NCBI GenBank assembly: GCA_019137255.1
Contig: WPDH01000024.1
Location: 1 to 64,000, forward strand
DNA: 64,000 bases
Reading direction: 5' to 3'
Source of the DNA: Corinectria fuckeliana
Lineage: Eukaryota; Ascomycota; Sordariomycetes; Hypocreales; Nectriaceae
Both the position numbers and the translations under genes were made by a program. The number at the start of each line of letters is the position of its first letter. Positions within the stretch are counted from its first letter, which is position 1. The notes beneath the pieces were generated by a model that had not been told where the DNA came from, did no database searches, and worked only from the letters and a program-made list of their open reading frames with translations. Of this stretch, positions 1-10,512 are shown one piece after another.

Positions 1-130
1 AGGTAATTTGGCCAAGTATATTACTAAGCTAGTAGGCGCTAGTGGACATATTATGTTAGAGGACATAGGGGTCTATAGCAGGTAGAGAGATATAGCAAAT
101 ATAACCACTTATACTAATATACTAGTTTTA
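1..130 (+). repeat. Left terminal direct repeat (LTR end) of gypsy element
   Basis: These 130 bases match 8509-8638 at equal length without an obvious indel, differing mostly by C/T and G/A exchanges. The match stops abruptly after base 130, where internal element sequence starts. The true LTR probably begins left of the window, so this is only its inner end. This strip keeps more CA/TG dinucleotides than the internal region. Confidence 0.8.
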
Positions 131-249
131 TAGTGATAAGACTAGGACTATATATTAATATTATTAATTATAAACCTATAGTAAAGATAGCTACTAAACC
201 CTAATATTACCACTAAAGAGAATACTCTTATTAATAGAAACTAATAGCT

Positions 250-455
250 TTAAAATTATAAGACTAGAATAAGATTAATACTAGTAAGAACTTTATAAAA
301 TAACCTTTTAGGACTATAAGACTAAAATAAGAATATTAGTAAGAACTTTATAAAATAACCCTCTAAGACTATAAGACTAGAGTAAAAATACTATTAAGAA
401 CTTTATAGAATAACCCTCTAGGACTATAAGACTAAAGTAAGAATACTAGTAAGAA
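250..455. repeat. ~55-bp tandem repeat, about four copies, inside gypsy element
   Basis: A unit that reads GGACTATAAGACTA followed by an AAGAATA..AGTAAGAACTTTA block recurs at a spacing of about 55 bp. Copies differ by a few substitutions. It lies just downstream of the left terminal repeat, in the leader region of the element. Confidence 0.65.
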
Positions 456-3400
456 CTTTAATAATATAAGAATCTAATAATAAGCTAAGAACTATCTTAA
501 GACTATAAGACTAAGAGTAGATAAACTCTTCTAAAAACTAAGACTTAAAATTTAAGATGCTTAGAGAAACTAAGATAAGAAAGTTAAGATATTTATAAAA
601 CTAAGATTAGAAATTTAGTATAACTACTAAAACTAAGCACTAAAATACCTTAATATATAAACTTTTAAGCCTTAAAGTTTAGAAGAAACTATTACTATTA
701 ATATTAAGATATACTAATAAATTAATTTAGTTTATAAGACTTTAAAGATCTTAGATAACTATACTAAAAATCAGAGAATATACTAAATTACTAGTTTTAC
801 TAGCTACTAAAAAAATTAATATTATATATAATAATTTAAAAACTACTTTAGATATATTTAAGATATACTAATATAATTATAATAAATAGTATTTTAGATA
901 TTTTTATAATAGATATACTAATACACCCTCTTATAATACTAGCTAGATAACTTTAAACCCTCTTAGAATATAATAACTTTAGTTATTAAATATATATAAA
1001 TTAATATTATTAAATTTATCTGCCTATTAATAAGTAGCTATTAAAACCTGCCTAAACTACTATATATATTTTAATTTATATTATTAATTTTATTTATATT
1101 CTAGTATAAGTAGTTACTAACACCTAGTAAAAGGTGATATTAGCAGAATATATAAGCTATAATTTATCAGATTAAACCTAAAGGTATATTAGAAGGTAAG
1201 CACTAAAGTTATTAATAATATTTATATTTTTAGAAGATAATACCTAACTGTTAGCTAGTAATAGCTAAAAACTCTATTAGGAAGGTACTACTTATATTCT
1301 TAGAAGGTAAAAAGAAATTTTTTCCTCTTACTATAAGAGAGAGAGAATCTTAACCTTTTCTCTTTTTTTTAAGAATATAAATATAAGAATAATATTTCTA
1401 TTAGACTAGCTTTCTTATTTCCTACTAAGCTATTTAGCACTTATACTAAGAGATTTTTAGCTTTTTTTTTATTCCTTTTATTTTTTTATTTCTATTTGCT
1501 TATATTCTTATAGTTTATAATCTCTTATCTAGTTAAGCTTTAAATATATTAGAAAACCTTAGAGTTTATCTTATTAGAGAAAGACTTTCTTACCCTAGCT
1601 AAGTTCTTTCTATTAATACTTAAAACTAGATAGATATCTTACTTAGTTTTACTCTTACTTATTACTACTTTTTCTTTACTTAAATATTTACTAGTTTATA
1701 TAAGCTCTCTTTTACTTAACTTATTATAAGATATTTATACTAACTTTAAGAACTACCTTAAGAACTAGATAGCTACTAGTTTAAAACTAAGCTAAAGAAT
1801 AATTATAATATTTATATTAAGAATATAACCTCTAATTAAAAGAGTACTATTCTTAGGCTATCTAAAAGATAGTATACTTACTAGTTATCTTATATCTTAT
1901 AATATTTTAGTAGTAATTATAAGAGTCTTAAAACTATCTTAAGAACTAGTCACTTAGGAAGTTTTCTACTTTAGACTAGTTAGCTAAGTGCTTATATAGT
2001 ATAAGAACCTAAAGGTAGATAATTTAATATAAACCTAAGTATATAAAAAGTTTCTAGCTTAGTTTAGAAATACTAATCCTACTTAAGAAAGTACTAAAGT
2101 TATAAAAGTATATATATTTAATAAGATAAAAAGAAAATCTCTCTTAGCTTACTTAAAATAAAAAGAGTAATTTTACTTAAAGCTTTATAGTACTACTAAA
2201 TAAATATTCTTAATATTTTTTATCACTAGGATAATAGATAGAAATTAGAATCTTAAATTATAAGAGAGAGTTTAAAACTAACTATATACTAATAGGAAAT
2301 AGTAAGTATTTATAGTTATACTAGATCTTATATTTACTAATATCTAGTTAATAATTTATAACTATTAATTCTTAGCCTTTAAAATACTAACCTAATTTAA
2401 TAAGAAGATACTTTTTACTAGTAAGTTTAATTTATAAAGGATAATAATATAATAATAAAAAGCCTTAATAAAACTTATAAAAAAGATAGATAAAAGATAT
2501 TATTTGTTAGCTTAACTTTATAATATTAAGTCTAGCTAATATCTAGTCTCTTAAAATATATATATTTTACCTCTACTAGTAAAACTATAAGCTTCTACTA
2601 AAACTAGAAATAATCTAGTATACTAAGAATATAATAATACTTAGCTTAAAGACTAAAATACCTAGAATAATTATTTAATAGAGTATATTTATAACTCTTA
2701 ACTAAAGTTATATTTTAAATATAATAAATAGAGATATATAGAATATAACTATCTAAAAAGATAAAGCTATAATTAATAATAATATGCTAAAAATTAAGAG
2801 AGGTAGTAATAATATAAGTATAAGATAAGATATAAGAGGTAAAAATAACTAGTAATAAACCCTCTCACTTAGATAGAGAATAACCTTATAGCTAAGACTA
2901 TAATCTAAAAAAAGAAGACTATATAAATTTATCCTCTTTTAAGATACTAGATATCTTAGAAAGAGTTTAAAATAGCTACTATATAAGATACTAAAATAGT
3001 AGTATAAGATAATATAAAACCTTAAGATACTAAACCTAGAATATAAGCAGATAAAAACTAGAATTATATTAAAAAGAGAGAATATAATTTAATAAGAGAT
3101 CTAAACTAGAGAGCTTAGACTAAGCTTAAGAATACTACTAAAAACTAAGATACTACTAATTATAAATTATAAGAAGTATTAGCTCTACTAAAAGAATACT
3201 AATATCTTAAAATTAAAAACTTAAGAGAAGATATTATACTATCTCTAAGAATACTTAACTATAAGAGATAAAATAAGAGATTAAAACTAGCTAGTATAAA
3301 CTTAATAATAAGAGATAACTTAAACTTTATGCCTAAAGTTATCCTAATATAATCCTAGCCTATTATCACCTAGAAATAATTTAAGGAAATATTACTAAAC

Positions 3401-4493
3401 TTTATACTCTTCTTCTAGAAAATAATAGTAAATAAAAAACAGCAGATAATAACTATAAACCTACTAAATAATAAGAAATCTTATTATAAACTAAAAAAGA
3501 TTTAAACTACTAAGAAGTTTAATATCCTAATATTTAAATTAGAATAATACCTTAAGAATACTCTTATTATACTAAATATATTATAACTATTATAAATTAC
3601 ACCTTCTATTTGTTAATAATTATTATAATTAATATAATATAAGCAAAAGGTGAAAACTAGTTAGAAGAGAGATATTATAATAAACTTATTAATCTTATTT
3701 AAGTATATTATAACAAATAAGATAGATATAAGAGCTAAAAATAATAATATAGTAAAAACCTTAAAGGAATAATTTCTTAGCATATTATATATAAATAAGT
3801 AAGTTATCTTTATTAATACTATAGCTAAGAAAAGTATAATAACTAACATACTAGGTTTTATTAAAAGCTATATTAAAAGATAACACTTAGATATTATTAT
3901 ACTTAATAGTAGTTTAGTAGTAGATTTAATAAATAAAAGATTTATAGTTAAATAAGATATTTTAAGACTAGAGATACTTAAACTTAGTATTATATATCTA
4001 GTAAATAACTAAATCTAGAAAGTTAACTAGTATATTTACCTCTAAGTAGTATTTAGTAGTATTATAACTATAGTAAAAGTATATATAATAGAAGATTATA
4101 ACAATTAGGACTTACTTATTAGATATTTATAGATAGATTATATAAGTATAATAGAGAATTACTATAAAGAGAAATTAATAGTTAGAAGGATAAAAAGATA
4201 TATATAGACTATTACTATATATCTAACTCTTAACCTTTTTAAACTATAACTAGAGGGTAGACTAAGAATACACCTAAAAGTAACTACTAAAAGGTATAAT
4301 AATAAAGATATTATATTTATTAATAATAACTAGCTTATACTTAAAGAAGTTAAAAAGATTCTTAATTAACTAGGATAGTAAATATATACTAAGGTTAGAA
4401 AAACATATCTTAATATTTCTAAGACTTTAGAAAACTAACACTTATAAATATTAGCCTTAAGAGTATACTATAAGAGAGAGAAAGATAAGAGAA

Positions 4494-4660
4494 GAAATAT
4501 AATAATAAATTATTATAATTAGGATAATAAGGTAAAATAAGAGTATAAAAGAAATATAATAATAAATTATTATAATTAAGATAATAAGATAAAATAAGAG
4601 TATAAAAGAAATATAATAATAAATTATTATAATTAGGATAATAAGGTAAAATAAGAGTAC
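4494..4660. repeat. 57-bp tandem repeat, three copies, inside gypsy element
   Basis: Copies start at 4494, 4551 and 4608, an exact 57-bp period. 57 is divisible by three, so an ancestral coding frame could have passed through it. The middle copy differs from the outer two by several G-to-A type changes, so the copies were mutated independently after duplication. Confidence 0.85.
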
Positions 4661-6549
4661 TAGTATCTTATAATTATTTAGCTCTTAGTAGGATATAAAT
4701 ACTAAAATAAGATTAGTATAAAAGATAACTTAGTAAAAGATTAGAAAAAAGCAGAGACTAAGCCTTATAATAAAATACTAAATATTTAAAACTAAGTAAA
4801 AAAGCAAATTAGATAGGAGAATTAGATACTATTTAGAATCTAAGTGTTAAAAAACTTAAATACTCTCCTAAAAGGTGTTTATTAGAGTATACCTACCTAA
4901 ATATCTTATATTTAGAATACTAAATATTAAAAAGTAACTTAATTATAAACTTAAATACTAATAAAACTAATATAATTAAAAAAGACTCTAAGAAAGAATA
5001 AATAAGAGGTAAGTATAACTTTTTCTAAATATTTTTTAGGCTAAAAAATAAGCAACTTAGTAGCAGCTTAAAGGCAGACTACTAACTACTAGATACTACT
5101 AAAATTATAAATTAGTAAATTTATATAAGAATCTAAGATTATAAGAGGTACCTCTTATAAGTCTACTTTTTATACTAATTTTACTAACTTAGTAAAGTAT
5201 AACTAGAAAAAATCATTTTATAGTTTTATAATAGTAAAATTATATTAAGTAATATAGCTATAATAAACAAATAGTAATTTCTAGTTATATAGCTTTATTA
5301 TACTTATTATAACTGCTTTATAGTATAACTAAAAAATATCTAAATAATAGACCTAATATAATATTATATTTTATTAATTAAAAAGGTAAAGCTTATAAAA
5401 TAATAACAAATAAGATATAGCTAAGTATAATAAGAATTTACTATAAATATCTTTCTAAGAATAAAAAAAGCTAGATTTATTATAAAGATAGTATTAAAAT
5501 AAGTAGCTAAGATACTATTTCTACTAAAACTTAGCCCTACTTTAGATACTAAGACTTATAAAGTAGTTTATAATTACTAGAATATAAATAATTTTATATT
5601 AAAGTTAAAATATTTATATTATAACCTTAAAGCTAACTTAGATTTTATCTACTATAAGAGACTAACTATTTTCTTATAAACTAATATCTTAAATAGATTC
5701 TAAGAAGTTAGTATTTTCTCTTTAAATAAATATAAGATAGCTTTCTTAGCACTAAATAGAATATAAGCTTATAATAATATAATATAAGAACTTAAAGGTT
5801 TCTTATAAATATATATAAGGTTTAGTAACTTAGTTTTTAAATACTTATTCCTAGAAGATAATACTAAAATGCTATTAGTATTAAGATACCTTAAGAAACT
5901 TAAGATAGTATTTTTTATTTATATTAATAACTATAATATAGCCTTAAAAACCTTTAAGAAATATTTTAAGTTCTTATAGAAATATTATTTTCTTAGAGTT
6001 ATATAGGTACTAATTAGACTATTAGAAATAAAAATAAAATTATTTATATTAATAGTAAACTCTATTAGCTTTACCCTAAATATAAAATATATTAAACCTA
6101 CTATAAAATATTAAGATAAGTTTACTAAACTAGTAGGTGAGTTTCTTAGAAATTCTCTAAGAATATAAAAAGATATTTAAACTATCTTATATTTAATACT
6201 TTTTATAAGAAAGTTTATTTTAAGATAATATAACCTAATATAAGTTATAAAATAAGCCTTTTAGGAAGAGAGGTAAACTTTAATATAAACTAGAAAACTA
6301 TCTATAAAGAAAAAGAAGGTTTACTATAATACTCTAGTTTAAAATAAGAATACTATAGTAGTACTCTAACAGATTTATTTAAGTATTTAAGAGAATACTA
6401 CTATTAAGGTCTAGTTAGAGGTATAATTTTATATTACTATAAATATATTAGTAGTAAGATTAGAAGATATCTTAATATAACTAGATAATATACTAACAGG
6501 AGAAACTATTATTAATAGAAACTTTAAGAAAGTAAAAATTATTATATAA

Positions 6550-6865
6550 ATATCTAGATAATTTAATAATACTAAGAAATAATACTTTATATTAGAGAAG
6601 AAAATACTAGCTATTATAAGAGGATTAAGAGAGTACTTATAGCTTATTAGCTATATATTATATCTAATTAAGATTTATACTAACTATAAAAGTATTATTA
6701 ACTTAATAGTAAATATAAAAGAAGTCTATAAAAAGGTTAGCTAGTAGATTAATCTTCTTAGAGAGTATAATCTAGAATTTATATATTAACTAAATACTAT
6801 AAAAATTATTAAGATTATTAATAAAATATTAAGACTACTAAAACACTTAAGAGATAATACTACCT
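6550..6865 (+). pseudogene. Gypsy RNase H remnant
   Basis: One frame gives about 105 codons resembling the Ty3/gypsy RNase H domain. It contains an EKKILAIIRGLREY stretch, then IYTNYKSIINL (the usual TDHKSL motif with mutated residues), then INLLREYNLEFIY. All interruptions are TAA or TAG, explained by C-to-T or G-to-A changes in Gln or Trp codons. No frameshift is needed. The usual acidic residue of the TD motif appears as Asn, so the domain would be inactive even without the stops. Confidence 0.75.
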
Positions 6866-7439
6866 ATATTAAATAATAAATAGCTTTTAAGGTATTAGTT
6901 AAGTTAAGAAAAATAGTAAAATAAATACTACTTATAAACCTAATTCTTTCTAGAGGAGAACCTTTTAACTTAATATAATAAGAGGACTTAAAGAGGATAA
7001 TATTTATCTAGCTAAACTCTAAATAATATAAGAAGATTATAAAATATTTAATATATAAATATAATATACTAGATAAGACTTAGAGAAGATTAATCTTAAG
7101 ATATACTCTAAGATACTAAATCTAAAATAGGATATTACTTTATATTAAAAATAATAAGAGTATAATAAAATATATTACTAAGGTAAAGATTCTTAAAACT
7201 TTATAAAACTACTATAATATATATAAATATTTTATAAGTATTATTAATCTAAAGTCTCTAAGAGAAGAAAAATACTAGCTAATATGCTTAAGAGATATTA
7301 AGAAATACTTCTAGTTATATTTAGTCTATTAATAAATAATACTCTACCTCTTAAAATTCTTAACCTAAAGAATTAGAGTGTAATAACCTTAGAAAATAGT
7401 AATAATAGATTACTTAAGACTAATCACCTTAAGAATATA

Positions 7440-7765
7440 TACTAAATATACTTATATACTCTTAGTAGTAAACTACTTAATATAGTAAATAAGAGGCGCC
7501 TTTTATAAAAATATAATAAGAAAAGAAGTTTTTTATATTTAGAAAACTAGATAGAGTATAACTTTTAGTTAGCTACTAAAAATCTACTCTAATAATAAAA
7601 GTTATTTTAAGAACTTATATTTTATAGTAACTACTAAGAAATATAATACTTAACTATTTTATAACCTTATATTATATTTATAATCTACTAGTCTAACAGA
7701 AAGATATATTTAATTAGTAAAATAAGATCTTATAAAATAGATAGTTAAATAAGATAAAAAGAACT
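7440..7765 (+). pseudogene. Gypsy integrase core remnant
   Basis: One frame shows LLVVNYL, later IYSNNKSYFKN (the YSDNGSHF-type motif with Asp/Gly mutated), and STSLTERYI near the end (the GLAERY-type motif). Order and spacing fit the retroviral-type integrase core downstream of RNase H. Internal TAA/TAG codons abound but the frame is kept. Family assignment rests on motif order only. Confidence 0.7.
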
Positions 7766-8508
7766 TAAAGAATTAAAACTAGGTACTTTTATAAATCCTT
7801 ATAAATCTAAATATATAATAGGTAAACTTATTAAAAACTACTCTAGTAATAGCTATATTTAGATTTAAACTATTCTCTAAATATATAAATATTATAAAAA
7901 TTAATAATAGTAATAATAAAATTAAGTTTAATATTATAATAGGACTAGAGAATAATATTACTTAATACTAAGTGGTAAACCTAAAGTGCTAAAATTACCT
8001 AAATAAATAGTAAGAATACTTAACAGAAGAGATAACTATCTATTATACTAAAGTAAAACTAGAACTAGGTAAGATATAATTATTATAAGTAAGTATATAA
8101 GTCTAAGAGAAGTAAGATAAGCCTAAAAAGCTAAAAAGGAAATTCTATAAGTCTTAGAGGAATCTATTAGTAGTTATCTAATAAGAATCCCTAGTGATAT
8201 ATATTATAACTAGTATTTAGAGAGGACTAAAACAAAAAATATATATTAATAACCTAAAGCTATATATATAATAAAAAAAATAATTAAGACTATCTTAACT
8301 TAATAACTAGAATATAGTAAAACTTAATAATAAGAATAAATATATAACTACTATAAAAGATAATTAAGATAGATAAATATAAAAAGAAACTATTACCTAA
8401 ACAAAAAGTATAAAATAATATATTATCTAAGTCTAGATTTATATATTATTAATAACAGAGGGTATCTTAATAGGGTTATTACTATTATATATCTAGATAG
8501 TCTATAAG

Positions 8509-8638
8509 AGGTAATTTAGCTAAGTATATTACTAAGCTAGTAAGCGCTAGTAGATATATTATATCAGAGGACATAAGGGTCTATAGCAGGTAGAGGGATA
8601 TAGCAAATATAACCACCTATGCTAACACACTAGTTTTA
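8509..8638 (+). repeat. Right terminal direct repeat (3' LTR end) of gypsy element
   Basis: This is the partner of 1-130. Toward its outer end it becomes less AT-rich and retains CACAC and other CA steps, so RIP pressure fades at the element edge. Base 8639 begins a GC-normal sequence that belongs to another repeat (copia LTR-like), so the gypsy copy abuts or was inserted into that repeat. Confidence 0.8.
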
Positions 8639-8729
8639 GGCCCCTTGTCCTGAGGGATTTCCCCGTCTTCCGGATCATCCGGGCTTCCGTGGCCTTAGTC
8701 ATCCCTTCAGCCGGGTCCCCTGTCTGACA
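8639..8729 (-). repeat. Copia LTR segment, inverted relative to the copy at 33356-33446
   Basis: The reverse complement of this segment aligns over its full 91 bases with 33356-33446, with about nine differences including two one-base indels. Read on the minus strand it starts TGTCAGACAG and ends AAGGGGCC. The other copy sits directly after a polypurine tract of a copia element, which identifies the sequence as LTR. Here no copia internal sequence follows on the expected side; the gypsy LTR does. It may be a solo LTR or an LTR truncated by the gypsy insertion. Confidence 0.75.
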
Positions 8730-8859
8730 GATTTGTAGGTCTCGTGACCCGGCTATGTCGGAAACTCACGTGACTTTGGGCAATTTTCCATGACGTGTAG
8801 CCCCTGGAGTAACCTCTTCTGCAAACACTCAACTCCCTACAGACACCTGATCTCCCAAG

Positions 8860-9596
8860 ATGGCTGAAGAACATGATGAAGGAAATTCATGCCCAATATC
8901 AGTCCAGGTCCGTGTACTTTTTCTCGCCAACTACTTGGGTCATTCAACTAACGACTGATTTTGCAGTTTCGGTTTGGCCCCAACACGTTATCTGCAGCGG
9001 GCGATTGGAGCGACAGCGAGCATCCCAACGTCCTACGCCTAACCGTTCTCCGGTCTTCGTTTGACCAGGCTGTAATCTCGATCCTTTTGGCGCTGCCCTA
9101 CGCCGTCCAAAACTTGGCTCGGGCCCTAGTCCCCGGCTACTTCCTTCCCTCGCGAATCGTCCTAAAGAAGATGAAGCCCCAATGGGACGACGAGTTCAAC
9201 AACGAGGTGCGCATGTACGAACGATTGCGGCCGGCCCAGGGCCACCTCATTCCGATATGCTATGGACTCGCGTGGTGCGACGGCAAGCGAGCTTTAGTCC
9301 TGTCCGAGGTCGACGGGGTTCTGCCATTCGATCAGCCAGTAGACTCTCCGTTGGATGCTGCCGAGTTTTGCCGCCGGCTGGAGGCGGCCTATGGCGAGCT
9401 TGGCACCTTTGGGCTGATGCATGGCGACCCAAAGCTGGATAATTTTCTCCTTGTCCATGACCGAATCGTGATTGTGGACCTAGAATCAGTAGAAGAAGGG
9501 GAAGAGAAGGGGGACGTTGAATTTGTTGCAGAGGGAAATGTTGAATTTGCAACGGATCGTTATAAAAGCTATCTAAAGTGGCGGCATATGCCGTAG
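8860..9596 (+). CDS. Small kinase-fold protein (APH/protein-kinase-like)
   Basis: The model has two exons, 8860-8907 and 8967-9596. The 59-bp intron ends in a CTAAC..CTGATTTTGCAG branch/acceptor context. The product is about 225 residues. Near the C-terminus MHGDPKLDNFLL followed by IVIVDLE matches the kinase/aminoglycoside-phosphotransferase catalytic loop (HGD..xxDN) and metal-binding Asp. Upstream, VLKKMKP with a following Glu-rich EVRMYERL suggests the ATP-binding Lys and helix Glu, and LVLSEV looks like the hinge. It is shorter than a full kinase and has no clear glycine-rich loop. Such small kinase-like proteins are widespread, mostly uncharacterised, in filamentous fungi. It is the only unbroken reading frame in the relic island. 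Substrate unknown. Confidence 0.7.
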
Positions 9597-10512
9597 TAGA
9601 CGACAGATGTTGTGTAATTCGATATAGATCAGAATCGTGATTACTCGATGGTTCTCTAATGTTTTCCATATTTCTCTCTTAGATACACGAAAATATATCA
9701 TATATACTCCCAACAGTGTAATGTACACTTAACAATGACACCATCTCGTAACATCAACGTCTTCTGGCTAATATGATCCCTAGCGGCAACAAGCACCTCC
9801 ACCTGCTTTGAAAACGTGACGTCGAACGCGTTCCTGTCTAGGCTAGCGAGGATGTTAAAAAAAACGAGGCGTTCCTAAGGTTATGGCGCCGACGAGATCC
9901 AAAGCGTCACCTTGAGCTGGCGAACGAGTTCGGCGAGCCGCCAAGTACGAGGACCACCTCCCGCAGCTTGCCGGTCGCCCTGCCCTGTACCAACAGCATA
10001 TCCGGGCTCGGGGTGCTGCTGGAGGTGGACGGCGGGACGGATGCCAAGGTGGCCTTGTCGAAGAAGAACATGGCGGGCGTCAAGTGCCAGTCCTCCTCGG
10101 TGGCGAGGTCATTGTCGGGAACGAGGGGCCAAGGATTTGTAGAGCACAGGCTTTTGCCCTGCGCACTCGTCATGACTAGGCACAGCTTGTGTATGGGGCT
10201 AATGCTGATCAGTGAAGGCCACTTAGTGGGACGGTTGGGACGGAGAGAGAGAGGGGGGGGGGGGGGGGGGGAGGGGGAGAAACNNCTTAAACGTGGTAAG
10301 AGCAAGAGGCTGGGAGAGAATAGGAAGGGGAAAAGGAGAGGGAGGGGGGGGGCGGGAGAGGGAGAAACACACGAGAGAATGGAGTTGCGAGCGCGTGAGG
10401 ACTCGGGCCCCGAGGTCGGCGCGTCGAGGTGAATGTTCAGGTGCTGTTTGGGCTGACGCGTAAAACGAAAACGAGCCCAGCCATCGTTTCTTGCAGTCAA
10501 GTAAGGACGTTC
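9597..10512. other. Intergenic stretch with G-homopolymer and gap
   Basis: No convincing gene was found. A 19-base G run (10253-10271) and several shorter G runs precede two unknown bases at 10284-10285. This G/A-rich strip to about 10370 is low-complexity. On the minus strand, 9907-10170 gives a short open stretch containing PDNDLATEEDWH that looks more protein-like than its surroundings and could be the C-terminal remnant of an unknown gene, but nothing upstream supports it. Confidence 0.5.
10253..10285. repeat. Poly-G run followed by 2-base assembly gap
   Basis: Nineteen consecutive G residues are followed by further G-rich sequence and NN at 10284-10285. Homopolymer length here is unlikely to be reliable. 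Confidence 0.9.

Larger units (their letters stand above)
1..8638 (+). mobile_element. RIP-degraded Ty3/gypsy LTR retrotransposon
   Basis: The block is very AT-rich and almost free of CA and TG dinucleotides, as expected when RIP converts CpA to TpA on both strands. It is bounded by matching 130-bp repeats (1-130 and 8509-8638). On the + strand a gypsy-type RNase H remnant (about 6550-6865) precedes an integrase-core remnant (about 7440-7765); the RNase H then integrase order is that of Ty3/gypsy. In both remnants the frame is kept for about 100 codons and is broken only by TAA/TAG codons, so the copy was mutated by base substitution rather than decay by indels. No intact protein remains. The gag and reverse transcriptase regions were not recognised with confidence. 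The left LTR probably continues beyond the window. Confidence 0.85.

Noticed and set aside
250..455. CRISPR-like array
   Set aside because: The ~55-bp units are contiguous tandem copies without unique spacers, in a eukaryotic retrotransposon.
3661..3849. Hydrophobic 62-codon minus-strand frame in the gypsy element
   Set aside because: AT-saturated DNA yields Ile/Leu/Phe-rich frames by chance; it lies antisense to the element and has no homologue-like motif.
9912..10500. Overlapping Gly/Arg- and Pro-rich open frames
   Set aside because: They are produced by the poly-G/poly-C tract and run through the N gap; no domain and no splice support.
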